Shown here in pieces: positions 40,821-50,165 of a stretch of DNA of 64,000 bases. A model generated the notes under the pieces. That model was not told where the DNA came from, searched no databases, and saw nothing but the letters and a program-made list of their open reading frames with translations. The first letter of the stretch is position 1; every line of letters starts with the position of its first letter. Both the position numbers and the translations under genes were made by a program. Source of the stretch: an uncultured Alphaproteobacteria bacterium (GTDB taxonomy: Bacteria > Pseudomonadota > Alphaproteobacteria > GCA-2731375); the NCBI GenBank assembly GCA_951812805.1, contig CATOSZ010000001.1, positions 1,364,001 through 1,428,000 of the forward strand. Reading direction: 5' to 3'.

Positions 40821-42441
40821 CCCCGGCGACACCGCCGTCGAGGGTTCCCGCGACGACGATCTGGCGGCTGCGGCGGACCGTGTCGCCACGGCCGAGGTAG
40901 ACGCTTTCCTCCAGCGTTACGTCGGCTTCCGAAGCGCGGAAGCGCCAGCCGGCGCCGCCGGGAAGCTTCAACAGCACATGGCCGCCGCCCTGGACCGGTG
41001 CGGCCTGCACGTCGGGGTGCAGGTGAAAGCGGATCTGATAGTCGAGCGCTTCGCCCGCGCTCTCGCGCACGAAGCGGTCCTCGCCCCTGAGGTCCCGTCC
41101 CGCCGCATCGAGATAGAGGCGGCGTTGATGGCTGGCCCGGAAGCGGTCGTGATAGCCGAAATGGCGCATGTCGAGCCATTGGTTGCCGGCCGTGTCCTCG
41201 TTGCGGGATACCTCGCGGGCCGGCGCGCGGATCGGCCGGTCGGGCGAGAGGGAGGGGGGCAGGTTGTTGGTCTCGCCCAACACCGCCGTCGAGTGGGCGG
41301 CCGTCACCCGCATCGCCGCATGCCATTCCGGCCCGCGCCAGCCGGCACCACCGCAGTTCACGACCAGGCGATGCTCCCCCGTCGAGAACTCGAAGCCGAG
41401 GGCACCCGCATGCTGGTTCGCGGTCACCACCGTGCCCTCCGGTGGGCCCGTGTCGACGATCAGGACCGCACGTTTGGCGGCAAGACGCTGGAAGCCGGAG
41501 TGCGAGGCGTCGAGCAACGGTTCCGCCGCGCTCGCGGCGCGGGCGAGGGTGACATCGATCGCTTCCGCACTCTCCTCGCCGCCGCCGTTGAACAGTGCCA
41601 GGCCGCCGTCGCCGTGTCGCAGCGCCCGCAGCATCGGCGCCATCCGCTCGATCGCCTGGCGTAGCAGGGCGGGCGATTCCATGTCCGCCGCCCGCAACGC
41701 CTCTTCGACCCGGATCAGCTCGCGCAGCACTGCGTGCATGTCGGCCGGCGACCGGCTTTCGTGCCCGCCGTCGGGGCGGATGGAACGGCTGATCTCCGTC
41801 TCCAGCAGGGCGATCCCGGCGCGCAGGCCGCGCCCGGCGTCCGGCAGGGCGATGCCGCCGACGACCAGCGCCGCGCCGACCGTGAGAATTTCCCGCCCGG
41901 GCCTGGCCAGGGTCTCGACCCGGCGCAGGTGGCGGTACTGCGTTGCCAGGCTGGCGAGAAACTCGCGCCGGAAGGCGTCGTCCGCGCCGGCCAGCAGGAA
42001 TTCGGCATGCCCGACCCAGGCGAGAACGCGGCGCGCCAGGACCTCCGGCGCCCAGACCTGGGTCTGCCATTCGCCGCAAAGCTCGATCCAGGAGCGCAGC
42101 AGCTTGCGGGAATGGGCCTCGGCCGCCTGGCCGCCGGCGGCAGCGAAATGGCGCAGCCAGTCGAAGGCGTGGATTTCGCCGGTCCAGGCCGCATCGTCCG
42201 GGCGCAGCCGCCAGGGTGGCTGGTTCGGTGCGCTCGCTTCCGTGCCGGCGAAGGCGAAGACGCCCTGGAACATGGCATTGCCGAGTTCGGGTCGGCCGGG
42301 CCAGGGATCGGGCGGGGCGATGGCCAGGGTCTCGGGCGGGCGTTGGTCGAGGGAAAACCGATAAAGCGGTGTGCCATGACTGAGTGCCAGCAGGCGCTGC
42401 CAGGCCCGCCGGGTCGCGGTCGAGAGGCCGCTCTCGCTCAT
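40795..42441 (-). CDS. Heparinase II/III family protein, 548 aa
   Basis: The N-terminal part is an all-helical toroid ([47 protein letters not shown]). Then [20 protein letters not shown] and the heparinase II/III-like beta domain: [40 protein letters not shown] and [18 protein letters not shown]. There is no signal peptide, so it is not a classical secreted lyase. The same family occurs beside rpe in many alphaproteobacteria. Its ATG overlaps the rpe stop by 4 nt. The true substrate is unknown. Confidence 0.88.
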   Translation of the reverse strand: MSESGLSTATRRAWQRLLALSHGTPLYRFSLDQRPPETLAIAPPDPWPGRPELGNAMFQGVFAFAGTEASAPNQPPWRLRPDDAAWTGEIHAFDWLRHFAAAGGQAAEAHSRKLLRSWIELCGEWQTQVWAPEVLARRVLAWVGHAEFLLAGADDAFRREFLASLATQYRHLRRVETLARPGREILTVGAALVVGGIALPDAGRGLRAGIALLETEISRSIRPDGGHESRSPADMHAVLRELIRVEEALRAADMESPALLRQAIERMAPMLRALRHGDGGLALFNGGGEESAEAIDVTLARAASAAEPLLDASHSGFQRLAAKRAVLIVDTGPPEGTVVTANQHAGALGFEFSTGEHRLVVNCGGAGWRGPEWHAAMRVTAAHSTAVLGETNNLPPSLSPDRPIRAPAREVSRNEDTAGNQWLDMRHFGYHDRFRASHQRRLYLDAAGRDLRGEDRFVRESAGEALDYQIRFHLHPDVQAAPVQGGGHVLLKLPGGAGWRFRASEADVTLEESVYLGRGDTVRRSRQIVVAGTLDGGVAGVKWAFQAP

Positions 42442-43103
42442 CCCGCGCCGCGCAGGGCCGCGATGTTGCCGCGATAATGATCGGGCCCGTCCGCGAAGGC
42501 GGCGGTGCCGGCAACCAGCACGTCCGCACCGGCGGCGATCACTTTCTGCGCGGTATCGAGATTGACGCCGCCATCGACCTGCAGGTCGATGCTACGGCCG
42601 GTGGCGTCGATCCGCCGTCTGAGCGCGGCGATCTTGTCGAGCTGTCGGGCAATGAATTTCTGCCCCCCGAAGCCCGGGTTCACCGTCATCACGAGCACCA
42701 GGTCGACCTCGTCGATGACCTCGTCCAGCAGGCTCACCGGGCTGCCGGGATTGAGCGCGACGCCCGCCCGCTTGCCGAGCGCGTGGATCGCCTGCACGGT
42801 CCGGTGCAAATGCGGGCCGGCCTCGGCATGAACGGTCAGAATATCCGCCCCGGCCTCGGCGAACGGCGCGAGGTAGGCATCGACCGGAGACACCATGAGA
42901 TGGACGTCGAAGATCCGTTCGGAGTGTTTCCTGAGGTCGGCGACGACGCCCGGGCCGATGGTGATGTTCGGTACGAAATGGCCGTCCATCACGTCGATAT
43001 GGATGTAGTCGGCGCCGGCCTCGTCCATGGCGCGGACCGCGGCGCCGAGGGCGGCGAAGTCCGCCGACAGGATCGAGGGGGCGATGCGGATGGACGACGA
43101 CAT
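42438..43103 (-). CDS. rpe: Ribulose-phosphate 3-epimerase, 221 aa
   Basis: A TIM barrel with the epimerase motifs [52 protein letters not shown] and [11 protein letters not shown]. The two catalytic Asp (in HIDVMDGHF and QVDGG) and the metal-binding His (in DGHFVPN and DVHLM) are present. It interconverts ribulose-5-phosphate and xylulose-5-phosphate. The length is typical. It lies between rsmB (41-nt gap) and the heparinase gene (4-nt overlap), a gene order common in alphaproteobacteria. Confidence 0.96.
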   Translation of the reverse strand: MSSSIRIAPSILSADFAALGAAVRAMDEAGADYIHIDVMDGHFVPNITIGPGVVADLRKHSERIFDVHLMVSPVDAYLAPFAEAGADILTVHAEAGPHLHRTVQAIHALGKRAGVALNPGSPVSLLDEVIDEVDLVLVMTVNPGFGGQKFIARQLDKIAALRRRIDATGRSIDLQVDGGVNLDTAQKVIAAGADVLVAGTAAFADGPDHYRGNIAALRGAG

Positions 43104-43144
43104 GACGAGCTAGGTAGCAGCTTGCCCCGGGCCCCGCAAGCGCT

Positions 43145-44440
43145 TCACGCGCGCGTCAGGCGGATGATTTGAAAGCCGTCGAGACCGCCGGATTCCGGCC
43201 ATAACGCCGGGTGGGTGACGAGATCGCCCGCCGCGGTCAGCGCGGATTCCAGCCCCGGCACCTCCGCGGCGCGAATCGGCAGGCGGGCGAGGCCCGGCGT
43301 CGTCGGAAGGACCTGGTCGACGAGATCGGCGCCCTCCTCCGGCTCCAGCGAGCAGACGCAATAGACCAGGCTGCCGCCCGGCGCGAGGAAGCCGGCGGCC
43401 CGGGCGAGCAGACGGGCCTGCAGGGCCGCCAGACGCGTGATGTCGTCGGCTGACTTCAGATGCCAGATGTCCGGATGGCGGCGGATGGTTCCGGTGGCGG
43501 CGCAAGGCGCGTCCAGCAGGATCAGCTCGGCCGGCGCGTCCGGCTGCCAGCCGGTGAGGTCGGCGGCGAGGGTCGTTGCGGTCAGGCCGGTTCGCGCCAG
43601 GTTGGCCTCGAGCCGTTTCAGCCGGCTCGCCGAGCGGTCGAGCGCCAGCACGTCCGCGCCGGCCGCGGCCAGTTGCAGCGTCTTGCCGCCGGGCGCCGCG
43701 CAGAGGTCGAGAACGCGGCGGCCCTGAAGCGGACCGAGGAGGCGGGCCGGCAGGCTCGCCGCCGCGTCCTGAACCCACCAGGCGCCGTCGTCATAACCGG
43801 GCAGGTCCTCGACGATGCCGCCGGTCGTCAGGCGAAGGCCGCCGGTCGGCAGGACCGTGGCGCCGAGCCGCTCGGCCCAGGTGCCTATCTCGGCTTTGAG
43901 TGAGAGATCGAGCGATGGGTCCGCCATCAGTGCGGTGACGATCGCCGCGGTGTCGGCCTCGCCGAAGCGGCGGCGCCAGCGGGCGAGCAGCCAGTCGGGA
44001 CAGTTCTGTGTGACCGGGCCGAGCGCCGCCTCCCCCGCCTCGTCCAGGCGGCGCAGCACCGCGTTCACCAGGCCGCGAAACCGCGGGTGATCGCGGCATT
44101 GACGTACCGCCATGTCGACGGCGGCGTGCGGCGGCGTTTTCAGGAACAGGACCTGCGCCGCGCCCAGGCGCAGGATCTGGTAGACGGCCCGCGCCTGTTC
44201 CGGCAGGGGCTTGGCCAGGCGGGCGTCGATCAGCGCATCGAGCTGGCCGCGCCGGCGCAGCACGGTGGCCACCAGCAGGCGGGCGAAGGCGCGGTCGCGC
44301 GGCGCCAGCCGCGCCAGCCGCGGCTCCGCCGCCAGCGTCTCGTCCAGGGGGCGATGCTTTTCCAGCACCGTATCCAGCACGCGGCGGGCCGCTTCGCGCG
44401 CCTCGAGGCCGGCGATCGTCGGGGTCGAAGTTTCACTCAT
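43145..44440 (-). CDS. rsmB: 16S rRNA m5C967 methyltransferase, 431 aa
   Basis: The N-terminal NusB-like helical domain (ARRVLDTVLEKHRPLDETLAAEPRLARLAPRDRAFARLLVATVLRRRGQ) precedes a Rossmann methyltransferase. SAM motif I is VLDLCAAPGGKTLQLAAAGADVLALDRS. The catalytic Cys residues are in LLDAPCAATGTIRRHPD (TC/PC motif) and GSLVYCVCSLEPEEG. The family modifies C967 of 16S rRNA. It is divergent from the sdhAF4 homologue. The first ATG fits the family start. Confidence 0.94.
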   Translation of the reverse strand: MSETSTPTIAGLEAREAARRVLDTVLEKHRPLDETLAAEPRLARLAPRDRAFARLLVATVLRRRGQLDALIDARLAKPLPEQARAVYQILRLGAAQVLFLKTPPHAAVDMAVRQCRDHPRFRGLVNAVLRRLDEAGEAALGPVTQNCPDWLLARWRRRFGEADTAAIVTALMADPSLDLSLKAEIGTWAERLGATVLPTGGLRLTTGGIVEDLPGYDDGAWWVQDAAASLPARLLGPLQGRRVLDLCAAPGGKTLQLAAAGADVLALDRSASRLKRLEANLARTGLTATTLAADLTGWQPDAPAELILLDAPCAATGTIRRHPDIWHLKSADDITRLAALQARLLARAAGFLAPGGSLVYCVCSLEPEEGADLVDQVLPTTPGLARLPIRAAEVPGLESALTAAGDLVTHPALWPESGGLDGFQIIRLTRA

Positions 44441-44545
44441 GGCGTCTCTCTAACCGCCGCGAGGCGCGGCGCCAAGTCTTCCCTTCGGTGCGCGTGATGA
44501 TATGTAGGGACGGCGTGGGTACGCGGACGGCGAAGAAGGTGTGGC

Positions 44546-44698
44546 ATGGACGACGAGACCAAGAAAAAGAGCGAGACTTCCGACGCGGCGCCAGACGACA
44601 AGGCGTCGGAGGCGACCAAGGAGGTCGGCGGGCGCGACGGGCCGGAGCCGACGCGCTATGGCGATTGGGAAGTGAACGGAATCTGCGTCGACTTCTGA
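44546..44698 (+). CDS. SdhAF4-like (DUF1674) protein, 50 aa
   Basis: The C-terminus GRDGPEPTRYGDWEVNGICVDF is the DUF1674/SDHAF4 signature (GPEPTRYGDWE). The first 30 residues are charged and probably disordered (DDETKKKSETSDAAPDDKASEATKEVGG). The mitochondrial homologue binds flavinylated SdhA and helps succinate dehydrogenase assembly, so a similar role is inferred. AAGGTG lies before the ATG. It is a small gene easily missed. The stop is 7 nt from the convergent thioredoxin gene. Confidence 0.9.
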   Translation: MDDETKKKSETSDAAPDDKASEATKEVGGRDGPEPTRYGDWEVNGICVDF

Positions 44699-44705
44699 CC
44701 AGCCT

Positions 44706-45224
44706 TCAGCGCAGGTCGGCCAGAACCTTCGCCAGGTCGGCTTCCGTCACATGGGTCCGCTCGGCCCCGCGGGCATGGCGGAAATGCCAGGCCAGACGGC
44801 CATCGGGGGCAAAGACGAAGAGTGAGGGGATCCGATCGAGCCCGTCGTAGACCCGACGGATCTCGCGCCCGCCCGCGAGGACGGCAAAAGGTGGGGTGTG
44901 CTCGTCGAGGAACCGCCGCAGGCGCGCCTGGGTCTGCGGGTTCGACCGGTTCTCGAAGACGTTGATCGCGACGATCGCGATCTTGTCGCCGTGCGTCTCG
45001 GCCACGCGCTTCAGATGGCGAAACTCGTCGTGGCAGGGCGGGCACCAGGAGGCGAAGAAGGTGACGATGACGGCACGACCGTCGAGGGTCGCCGGATCGA
45101 CCGCCTCGCCGCGCAGCGGCTCCAGCCCCCGCAGTGCCGACAGGGCCTCGGGACCGACCTCCGCGCGAAGCGGAGCCGACAGGGTCAACAGCGCCAGCAG
45201 CGCCATGCGAGCGAACCAAGCCAT
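44706..45224 (-). CDS. TlpA-like periplasmic thioredoxin, 172 aa
   Basis: The signal peptide is MAWFARMALLALLTLSAPLRAEV. The redox motif WCPPC is at residues 60–64 in VIVTFFASWCPPCHDEFRHLKRV. The cis-Pro loop IPSLFVFAPDGRLAWHFRHARG follows. It belongs to the TlpA/ResA group of periplasmic disulfide reductants. It is not in an operon with cytochrome genes here. It is distinct in sequence from the TlpA-like protein at 19.8 kb. Confidence 0.88.
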   Translation of the reverse strand: MAWFARMALLALLTLSAPLRAEVGPEALSALRGLEPLRGEAVDPATLDGRAVIVTFFASWCPPCHDEFRHLKRVAETHGDKIAIVAINVFENRSNPQTQARLRRFLDEHTPPFAVLAGGREIRRVYDGLDRIPSLFVFAPDGRLAWHFRHARGAERTHVTEADLAKVLADLR

Positions 45225-45320
45225 GGCTGCGATATGGCGTGACTTCCGGCTTGAGGCAAATCAATTTCAAGTCATCGCCCGGTGGGCAGGATGGCGACGA
45301 CGAGGCGGGAGGAGATCCCC

Positions 45321-46118
45321 ATGACCGCAAACGACAGCCCGGACGCCTATGCCCCCGCCGAGATCGCCCGGCGGGTGGAGAACGCGGGCCTCGCCAAGGC
45401 CCGGCTGGCGACGGTGCCCTTGCTGGCACTGGCCGTGCTGGCCGGCGCCTTCATCGCGCTTGGCGCGCTGTTCTACACGGTGGTGATCACCGGCTCGACG
45501 CTGGGGGCCGGGCCGACCAAGCTGCTCGGCGCGGTGGCCTTTTCGACCGGGCTGATCCTGGTCGTCGTCGGCGGCGCCGAACTCTTTACCGGCAACAATT
45601 TGATCGTCATGGCCTGGGTCGATCGACGCATCACCCTCCTCCAGCTGCTGCGCAACTGGGGCTGGGTCTATTTCGGCAATCTGGCCGGCGCGCTCGGCAT
45701 CGTCGTGCTGGTCGACCTCGCCGGCACGCTCGACGGCGAGATCGCGGCGACGGCCCGTCGGATCGCCGAGGCCAAGTCCGGCCTGGATCCTATCGAGGCC
45801 TTCGCCCGCGGTGTGCTGTGTAATGTCCTGGTCTGTCTCGCGGTCTGGCTCGCCTTCGCGGCCCGTCGGATCAGCGGCAAGATCCTCGCCGTGGTCTTTC
45901 CGGTCGCTGCCTTCGTCGCCGCCGGCTTCGAGCATTCGATCGCCAACATGTATTTGCTGCCCGCAGGCTTGCGGGCCGGTGCCGAGATCACGGCGATGGA
46001 GATCGTCGCCAATCTCCTGCCGGTGACGCTGGGCAACATCGTCGGCGGCGGTATCCTGGTGGCGCTGACCTACTGGCTGATCTACATCCACCCGGCGCGG
46101 GACCGCGAAGGCGAGTGA
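45321..46118 (+). CDS. Formate/nitrite transporter family channel (FocA/NirC-like), 265 aa
   Basis: Six membrane helices fit the FNT fold. Motifs: AYAPAEIARRVENAGLAKARLA before helix 1, GGAELFTGNNLIVMAWVDRRIT, GNLAGALGIVVLVDLAG, ARGVLCNVLVCLAVWLAFAARRISGKILAVVFPVAAFVAAGFEHSIANMYLLPAG (the conserved pore His in FEHSIANM), and LLPVTLGNIVGGGILVAL. It moves formate, nitrite or hydrosulfide across the inner membrane. The ATG at 45321 has GGAGGAGA upstream. Confidence 0.92.
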   Translation: MTANDSPDAYAPAEIARRVENAGLAKARLATVPLLALAVLAGAFIALGALFYTVVITGSTLGAGPTKLLGAVAFSTGLILVVVGGAELFTGNNLIVMAWVDRRITLLQLLRNWGWVYFGNLAGALGIVVLVDLAGTLDGEIAATARRIAEAKSGLDPIEAFARGVLCNVLVCLAVWLAFAARRISGKILAVVFPVAAFVAAGFEHSIANMYLLPAGLRAGAEITAMEIVANLLPVTLGNIVGGGILVALTYWLIYIHPARDREGE

Positions 46119-46125
46119 CGACCTC

Positions 46126-46899
46126 TCAGGCGCGGGCTTGGTGACGGGCGGCGAGGGCGTCGCCGAAAGCCTCGAACAGGGTGCGGTTGATCGGGTTGCA
46201 CTGCGGGTCGTATTCGGCGTGCCATTGCACCCCGAGGGCGAAGGCGTCGGCCGCGTCGATGCGGATCGCCTCGATCGTCCCGTCCTCCGCGGTGCCTTCG
46301 ATCAGGACACGCTTTCCCGGCTGCAGAATGCCCTGGCCGTGCAGCGAGTTGACGCGGATGCTCTCGCAGCCCAGCAGCCGGGCGAAAACGCCGTTCCGGC
46401 TCAACCGGACTTCGTGCCGGTCGGCGAAGACGACGTCGGGGTCGGGGTGAATATCGCCGTTCTCCAGGCGCGGGGCCCGGTGGTTCATGCGGCCGGGGAT
46501 ATCGCGGATTTCCGGGTGCAGCGAGCCACCGAACGCGACGTTCATCTCCTGCAGGCCGCGGCAGACCCCGAAGAGCGGCACGCCGCGCGCGACACAAGCC
46601 TCGCTCAAATTCAAGGCCACGGCGTCGCGAGCCTCGTCATAGGGTTCGTGCGCGGGATGCGGTTCGGTGTCGAAATAGGTCGGGTGGACGTTGGCCCGCG
46701 CCCCGGTCAGGAGGATGCCGTCGACCACGTCCAGAAGGGCGGCGACGTCCGTCACATCGGGCAGGCCCGGCACGATGAGCGGCATGGCGTCGCAGACGTC
46801 GGCGACGGCGCGCAGGTTCCGCTCACCGGTCACCTGGACGGCGTGATTTCCGTGCAAAAGGTGGGTGTTGGCGACGACGCCGACCACCAGTTTGGACAT
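46126..46899 (-). CDS. Class I glutamine amidotransferase-like gamma-glutamyl hydrolase (PuuD-like), 257 aa
   Basis: The nucleophile Cys113 lies in VPLFGVCRGLQEMNVAFGGSLHPEI. The His-Glu pair is in ALGVQWHAEYDP. These define the peptidase C26 group that includes gamma-glutamyl-GABA hydrolase PuuD. The start MSKLVVGVVANTHLLHGNHAVQV at 46899 is used; an earlier in-frame start adds 13 unlike residues. It may degrade gamma-glutamyl amides in polyamine catabolism, but no other puu genes are near. The second 1.44-kb IS copy lies 72 nt upstream and could affect its promoter. Confidence 0.87.
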   Translation of the reverse strand: MSKLVVGVVANTHLLHGNHAVQVTGERNLRAVADVCDAMPLIVPGLPDVTDVAALLDVVDGILLTGARANVHPTYFDTEPHPAHEPYDEARDAVALNLSEACVARGVPLFGVCRGLQEMNVAFGGSLHPEIRDIPGRMNHRAPRLENGDIHPDPDVVFADRHEVRLSRNGVFARLLGCESIRVNSLHGQGILQPGKRVLIEGTAEDGTIEAIRIDAADAFALGVQWHAEYDPQCNPINRTLFEAFGDALAARHQARA

Positions 46900-46962
46900 T
46901 GGGTGTGCTCCGGGCCTTGCGGGAGCCCTGTGTCGCACGGGCCCCGGCGCGATGCAATTCCC

Positions 46963-46971
46963 GATCCGGGC
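46963..46971. repeat. Left target duplication of IS copy 2 (GATCCGGGC)
   Basis: GATCCGGGC recurs immediately after the element at 48409–48417. Confidence 0.92.
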
Positions 46972-48408
46972 CAGCAGTTCTCATTATGGCTCTTGTTTCT
47001 GTCTCCTGGGTGATACTCGCTTGGGGTTCGGTTTCGGTTCAGAGGCTGGCTCTGGCAGGCGGTGGCTGCCCAGTGATGAGGGTCCGCACGAGGGCCGCCC
47101 AGGAGGGGAAGACGATGTAGCTGGTAATGGTGCGTAAGTGTTCGAAGAAGCGCCGACGTGAGCCAAGGGCGCCGCGGGCCTTTTCCCAGACGGCTTCGAG
47201 GATCTCGCACACGCCGTGGCAGGCGAAGGCGAAGAGGTTCATGGTGGCGAGCAGGGCCGAGAGGTTCTGTTTGCCATGTCCGAAGTTGTGCTCGAGATTG
47301 TAGCCGTTGTTCTTGAGCACGTTGAAGGTCTCGTTCTCGATCTTCCAACGGGCCCGCCCGCAGGCGGCGAGTTCGGCGACGTTGCTCCGGTCGACAGCGA
47401 TGTCGGTGACGAAGCTGTTGCGGTACGTGACCTTTCCGGCCTTGTTGACGATCTCGATGTTGAGCCAGTTGACCCGGAGCGCGTCCTTACCGTCGCGGAT
47501 CGGCACGTCGGCGAGCCAACGGTAGCGATGGGTCTGGAAGCCACGGCCTTTCTTGACCCGTTCCTCGTGGATCGGCAGTTCGATGCCGTCGAGCCATTCG
47601 TGGAGCGTCGGATGCGAGCCTGGCTTGGCGACGAACAGGAAGTTGCCGCCAACCGCTTGAACGGCCTCGCAAATCGGCTGGCGGGAATAGAGATCGTCGC
47701 CGAGATAGATCGGCTTCAGCCGGGCCAGGCCGGGCCCGTGCGCGACCAGCCAGCGCCGCGTCGCCCGGCTTTCGCAGTCCTGCTTCTCCCCGCCATCCTG
47801 GGGAACGACGAACTCCGGAGCCAGCGGTATCGCCCGGGCGTGGCCCGGGGCGACAAGCGCTGCCGTGACCATGTTGTGGTGATACTCCACGGCCCCGTCG
47901 TTGCGCTTGCGCTGCGAGCAGTTGGGGCAGGAGATCTTCCGCGAGCAGAAATATTCGGTGCCGTCGAGCGCGACCAGGAGATGGCCGTCCAGGCGTCGGA
48001 AGGGGCCGAGCCCACCGCCCGCCTCCAGACGTTCCAGCAGGGACGAGAAGAGCGGATAGAGCCTGTCCGGCACCACCGGGTCCAGCATCGCCCGGATCTG
48101 GTTGTCCGTCGGGATCCGCGACATGGAGAACAAGCTCTCACAATTCGAGCGCCCGTGCGCCCGCGCCAACGTGCGCTGATGGGACAGGAACGAGGGGCTC
48201 TGCATGAAGAACAGCGAGAAGGCCGAAAGCCCGAAGTCGGCCATGTCATAGCGGCTGTTGCTCCCCGTCCGCTTGTCCGGGAAGGACCCGCAGAGCGAGC
48301 GCAACTCCAATATCAGGTCTTTGAGCACCTTCATCGCCACTTTGAATCAGAAACCGGGCTCCTTGCATAGGAAAAAATCAACGCAAATCGCCAAAATGAG
48401 AATTGCTG
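46972..48408 (-). mobile_element. 1.44-kb insertion sequence, copy 2 (IS4/ISNCY-like)
   Basis: Ends CAGCAGTTCTCATTATGGC and, inward from the right, CAGCAATTCTCATTTTGGC. Flanking 9-bp duplication GATCCGGGC. Near-identical and in the same orientation as copy 1 at 8794–10231. Only two differences were noticed: the extra G in copy 1's left tip and G/A at 10106/48283. This pair defines the true element borders. Confidence 0.95.
47039..48334 (-). CDS. DDE transposase of the 1.44-kb IS, copy 2, 431 aa
   Basis: Same protein as copy 1 except Phe for Leu in the CGS-x-PDK segment near the N-terminus. The catalytic Asp, Asp and Glu (LDGTEYF, LGDDLYSRQ, WKIENETFN) are intact, so either copy may be functional. 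Which residue is ancestral cannot be told from two copies. Confidence 0.93.
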   Translation of the reverse strand: MKVLKDLILELRSLCGSFPDKRTGSNSRYDMADFGLSAFSLFFMQSPSFLSHQRTLARAHGRSNCESLFSMSRIPTDNQIRAMLDPVVPDRLYPLFSSLLERLEAGGGLGPFRRLDGHLLVALDGTEYFCSRKISCPNCSQRKRNDGAVEYHHNMVTAALVAPGHARAIPLAPEFVVPQDGGEKQDCESRATRRWLVAHGPGLARLKPIYLGDDLYSRQPICEAVQAVGGNFLFVAKPGSHPTLHEWLDGIELPIHEERVKKGRGFQTHRYRWLADVPIRDGKDALRVNWLNIEIVNKAGKVTYRNSFVTDIAVDRSNVAELAACGRARWKIENETFNVLKNNGYNLEHNFGHGKQNLSALLATMNLFAFACHGVCEILEAVWEKARGALGSRRRFFEHLRTITSYIVFPSWAALVRTLITGQPPPARASL

Positions 48409-48417
48409 GATCCGGGC
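48409..48417. repeat. Right target duplication of IS copy 2 (GATCCGGGC)
   Basis: Matches 46963–46971 exactly; removing the IS restores one copy. Confidence 0.92.
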
Positions 48418-48423
48418 AGGTCC

Positions 48424-48834
48424 CTATCCGGGCTGGCGGTCGACCTTGCGGATCTGGCCGATGTCGTCGACCCACGGCAGGGCGGAGGTGGCCCAGACCT
48501 GGACCTTCGGCACCAGCTGATCGCGCTGGCGTGCGGTGCCGAGACGCAATCCCAGCATCCGGGGCCCTTCACCGACCGGGGCCGCGTAGATTCCCGCGCC
48601 GCAGGTTCCGCAGAAGGCCTGTTCGCGCTCATTCCCGCTTTCGGCGACCTTCACGTAGATGTTCGGCGTGCCGCTCAGCAGGATGAACTTGCTCTCCTCG
48701 ACCATGGCCAGGGTGCGAAAGGCGCTCGCCGACATCGCCTGACAGTCGGTGCAATGGCAAATCGCGACCTTGTCCGGGTCGAGTTCCGCCTCGTAGGTGA
48801 TGGCGCCGCAATGGCATCCGCCGTCGATTTTCAT
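48424..48834 (-). CDS. GFA/CENP-V family zinc protein, 136 aa
   Basis: Cys pattern of the glutathione-dependent formaldehyde-activating (GFA) family: GGCHCGAITYEAEL, AICHCTDCQAMSASAFRTLAMV and FCGTCGAGIY. These Cys hold two zinc ions. Few members truly bind glutathione-formaldehyde, so the reaction is uncertain. The ATG at 48834 begins right at the conserved MKIDGGCHCG. The IS copy 2 border is 7 nt past the stop codon, so the coding end is intact but the downstream region is displaced. Confidence 0.9.
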   Translation of the reverse strand: MKIDGGCHCGAITYEAELDPDKVAICHCTDCQAMSASAFRTLAMVEESKFILLSGTPNIYVKVAESGNEREQAFCGTCGAGIYAAPVGEGPRMLGLRLGTARQRDQLVPKVQVWATSALPWVDDIGQIRKVDRQPG

Positions 48835-49000
48835 GGCTCTCGTCCTCCTCCAACTGTTCTCGTCCGGGATGCACGATCTCATGATCGCCGGCGGCGGGAA
48901 AGGCCCGCGCGTGACAATTCCGGTGCCGAGGGCTGACGTGGCGCGGCGGTTATGGCAAAATTTCCCGGTCCGAGCGGTTCGGACCTTGGGAGGATGATCC

Positions 49001-50059
49001 ATGCAATATCGATTTCGTCACCTGCCGGCGGTGCTCGTCGCCGGCGCTTTGGCGCTGGCCGCCGGAGGCGTTCAGGCCGAGGTACAGAAGGCCAAGTTCA
49101 AGGTCGTCGGCACTTGGGCCAACTTGACGCCGTTTCAGAAGTTCGAAAAGCCGTTCTGGGAGAAGACCCTGCCCGGGGTGTCCGGCGGCAAGGTCTCCGG
49201 CACGACGCATCCCATCACCGAGCTCGGCCTCAAGGGCTGGGAAGTGGCGCGGCTGCTCAAACTCGGTGTGTTCGATGCCGCCTTCGGCGCCTATGGCTAT
49301 GTCGCCTCCGAGGATCCGGCGGTCGAGGGCGTCGATCTCTCGTCCGTGTCCGCGGATTTCGCCACCGGGCGCAAGGTCGCCGACGCCTACGCGCCGGTCC
49401 TGGCGAAGCGTTTCGACAAGACCTTCGCCTCCAAGTTCATGCTGACCTACCCGTTCCCGAGCCAGATGATCTGGTGCAACGCCCCGATCAAGAAGCTGAC
49501 CGATCTTCGCGGCAAGAAGGTCCGCGTCTACTCCACCACGCTCGGTGATTTCGTCGAGGGCGCCGGCGGCACCTCGGTCACCATCGCCTTCGCCGAGGTC
49601 GTGCCCGCCTTGCAGAAGGGCGTCGCCGACTGCGGCATCACCGGCACCATGCCGGCCTTCCAGGCCAAATGGCACGAAGTGATCACCCATGCGATGACGA
49701 TCCGCGTCGGCATGGGCCTCGGCTTCCTGGCCATGAGCAACAAGGCCTGGAACCGGGTCAACAAGGACACGCAGGCCCTGCTGTGGAGCCAGGCCAAGAA
49801 ACTCGAGAACGAGATCTGGGCCTTCTCCAAGACCGAGGACGACGAGGCGCTGCGCTGCCTGTCGGGCAACGGGACCTGCTCCAAGGGCACGCCCGGTTCG
49901 GTTACCCTGGTCGAGCCGGGGGCCGACGACGTCAAGGAGCGTGACCGCATTCTGCGCGACAACGTCCTGAAGGCCTGGGCTTCGCGCTGTTCGGCGGAGT
50001 GCGTGAAGGACTGGAACGCCACTGTGGCACCGATCATCGGCGTCAAGGCGGTCAAGTAA
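49001..50059 (+). CDS. TRAP transporter solute-binding protein (DctP family), 352 aa
   Basis: The signal peptide is MQYRFRHLPAVLVAGALALAAGGVQA. The DctP core is FKVVGTWANLTPFQKFEKPFWEKTLP, KKLTDLRGKKVRVYSTTLGDFVEGAGGTSVTIAFAEVVPALQKGVADCGITG, with the Arg that binds carboxylate ligands in KVRVYST. It should deliver an organic acid to a DctQM permease, but none is adjacent, so it is an orphan here. A GGGAGG site precedes the ATG. A GC-rich 11-bp inverted repeat follows the gene. Confidence 0.88.
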   Translation: MQYRFRHLPAVLVAGALALAAGGVQAEVQKAKFKVVGTWANLTPFQKFEKPFWEKTLPGVSGGKVSGTTHPITELGLKGWEVARLLKLGVFDAAFGAYGYVASEDPAVEGVDLSSVSADFATGRKVADAYAPVLAKRFDKTFASKFMLTYPFPSQMIWCNAPIKKLTDLRGKKVRVYSTTLGDFVEGAGGTSVTIAFAEVVPALQKGVADCGITGTMPAFQAKWHEVITHAMTIRVGMGLGFLAMSNKAWNRVNKDTQALLWSQAKKLENEIWAFSKTEDDEALRCLSGNGTCSKGTPGSVTLVEPGADDVKERDRILRDNVLKAWASRCSAECVKDWNATVAPIIGVKAVK

Positions 50060-50110
50060 CCGTCACTGCGGCCGCGCTGGCATCGCCGGTGCGGATAACG
50101 CATTGTTGGA

Positions 50111-50140
50111 GGCCGCCCGCGTCACAGTGCGCGGGCGGCC
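50111..50140. terminator. 11-bp GC-rich inverted repeat after the TRAP binding-protein gene
   Basis: GGCCGCCCGCG (50111–50121) pairs perfectly with CGCGGGCGGCC (50130–50140) around an 8-nt loop. It lies 51 nt after the stop codon. There is no T-run, so termination or mRNA 3'-end protection are both possible. Confidence 0.6.
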
Positions 50141-50165
50141 GAAACATGTCAGGGGGCAGAGTCGG

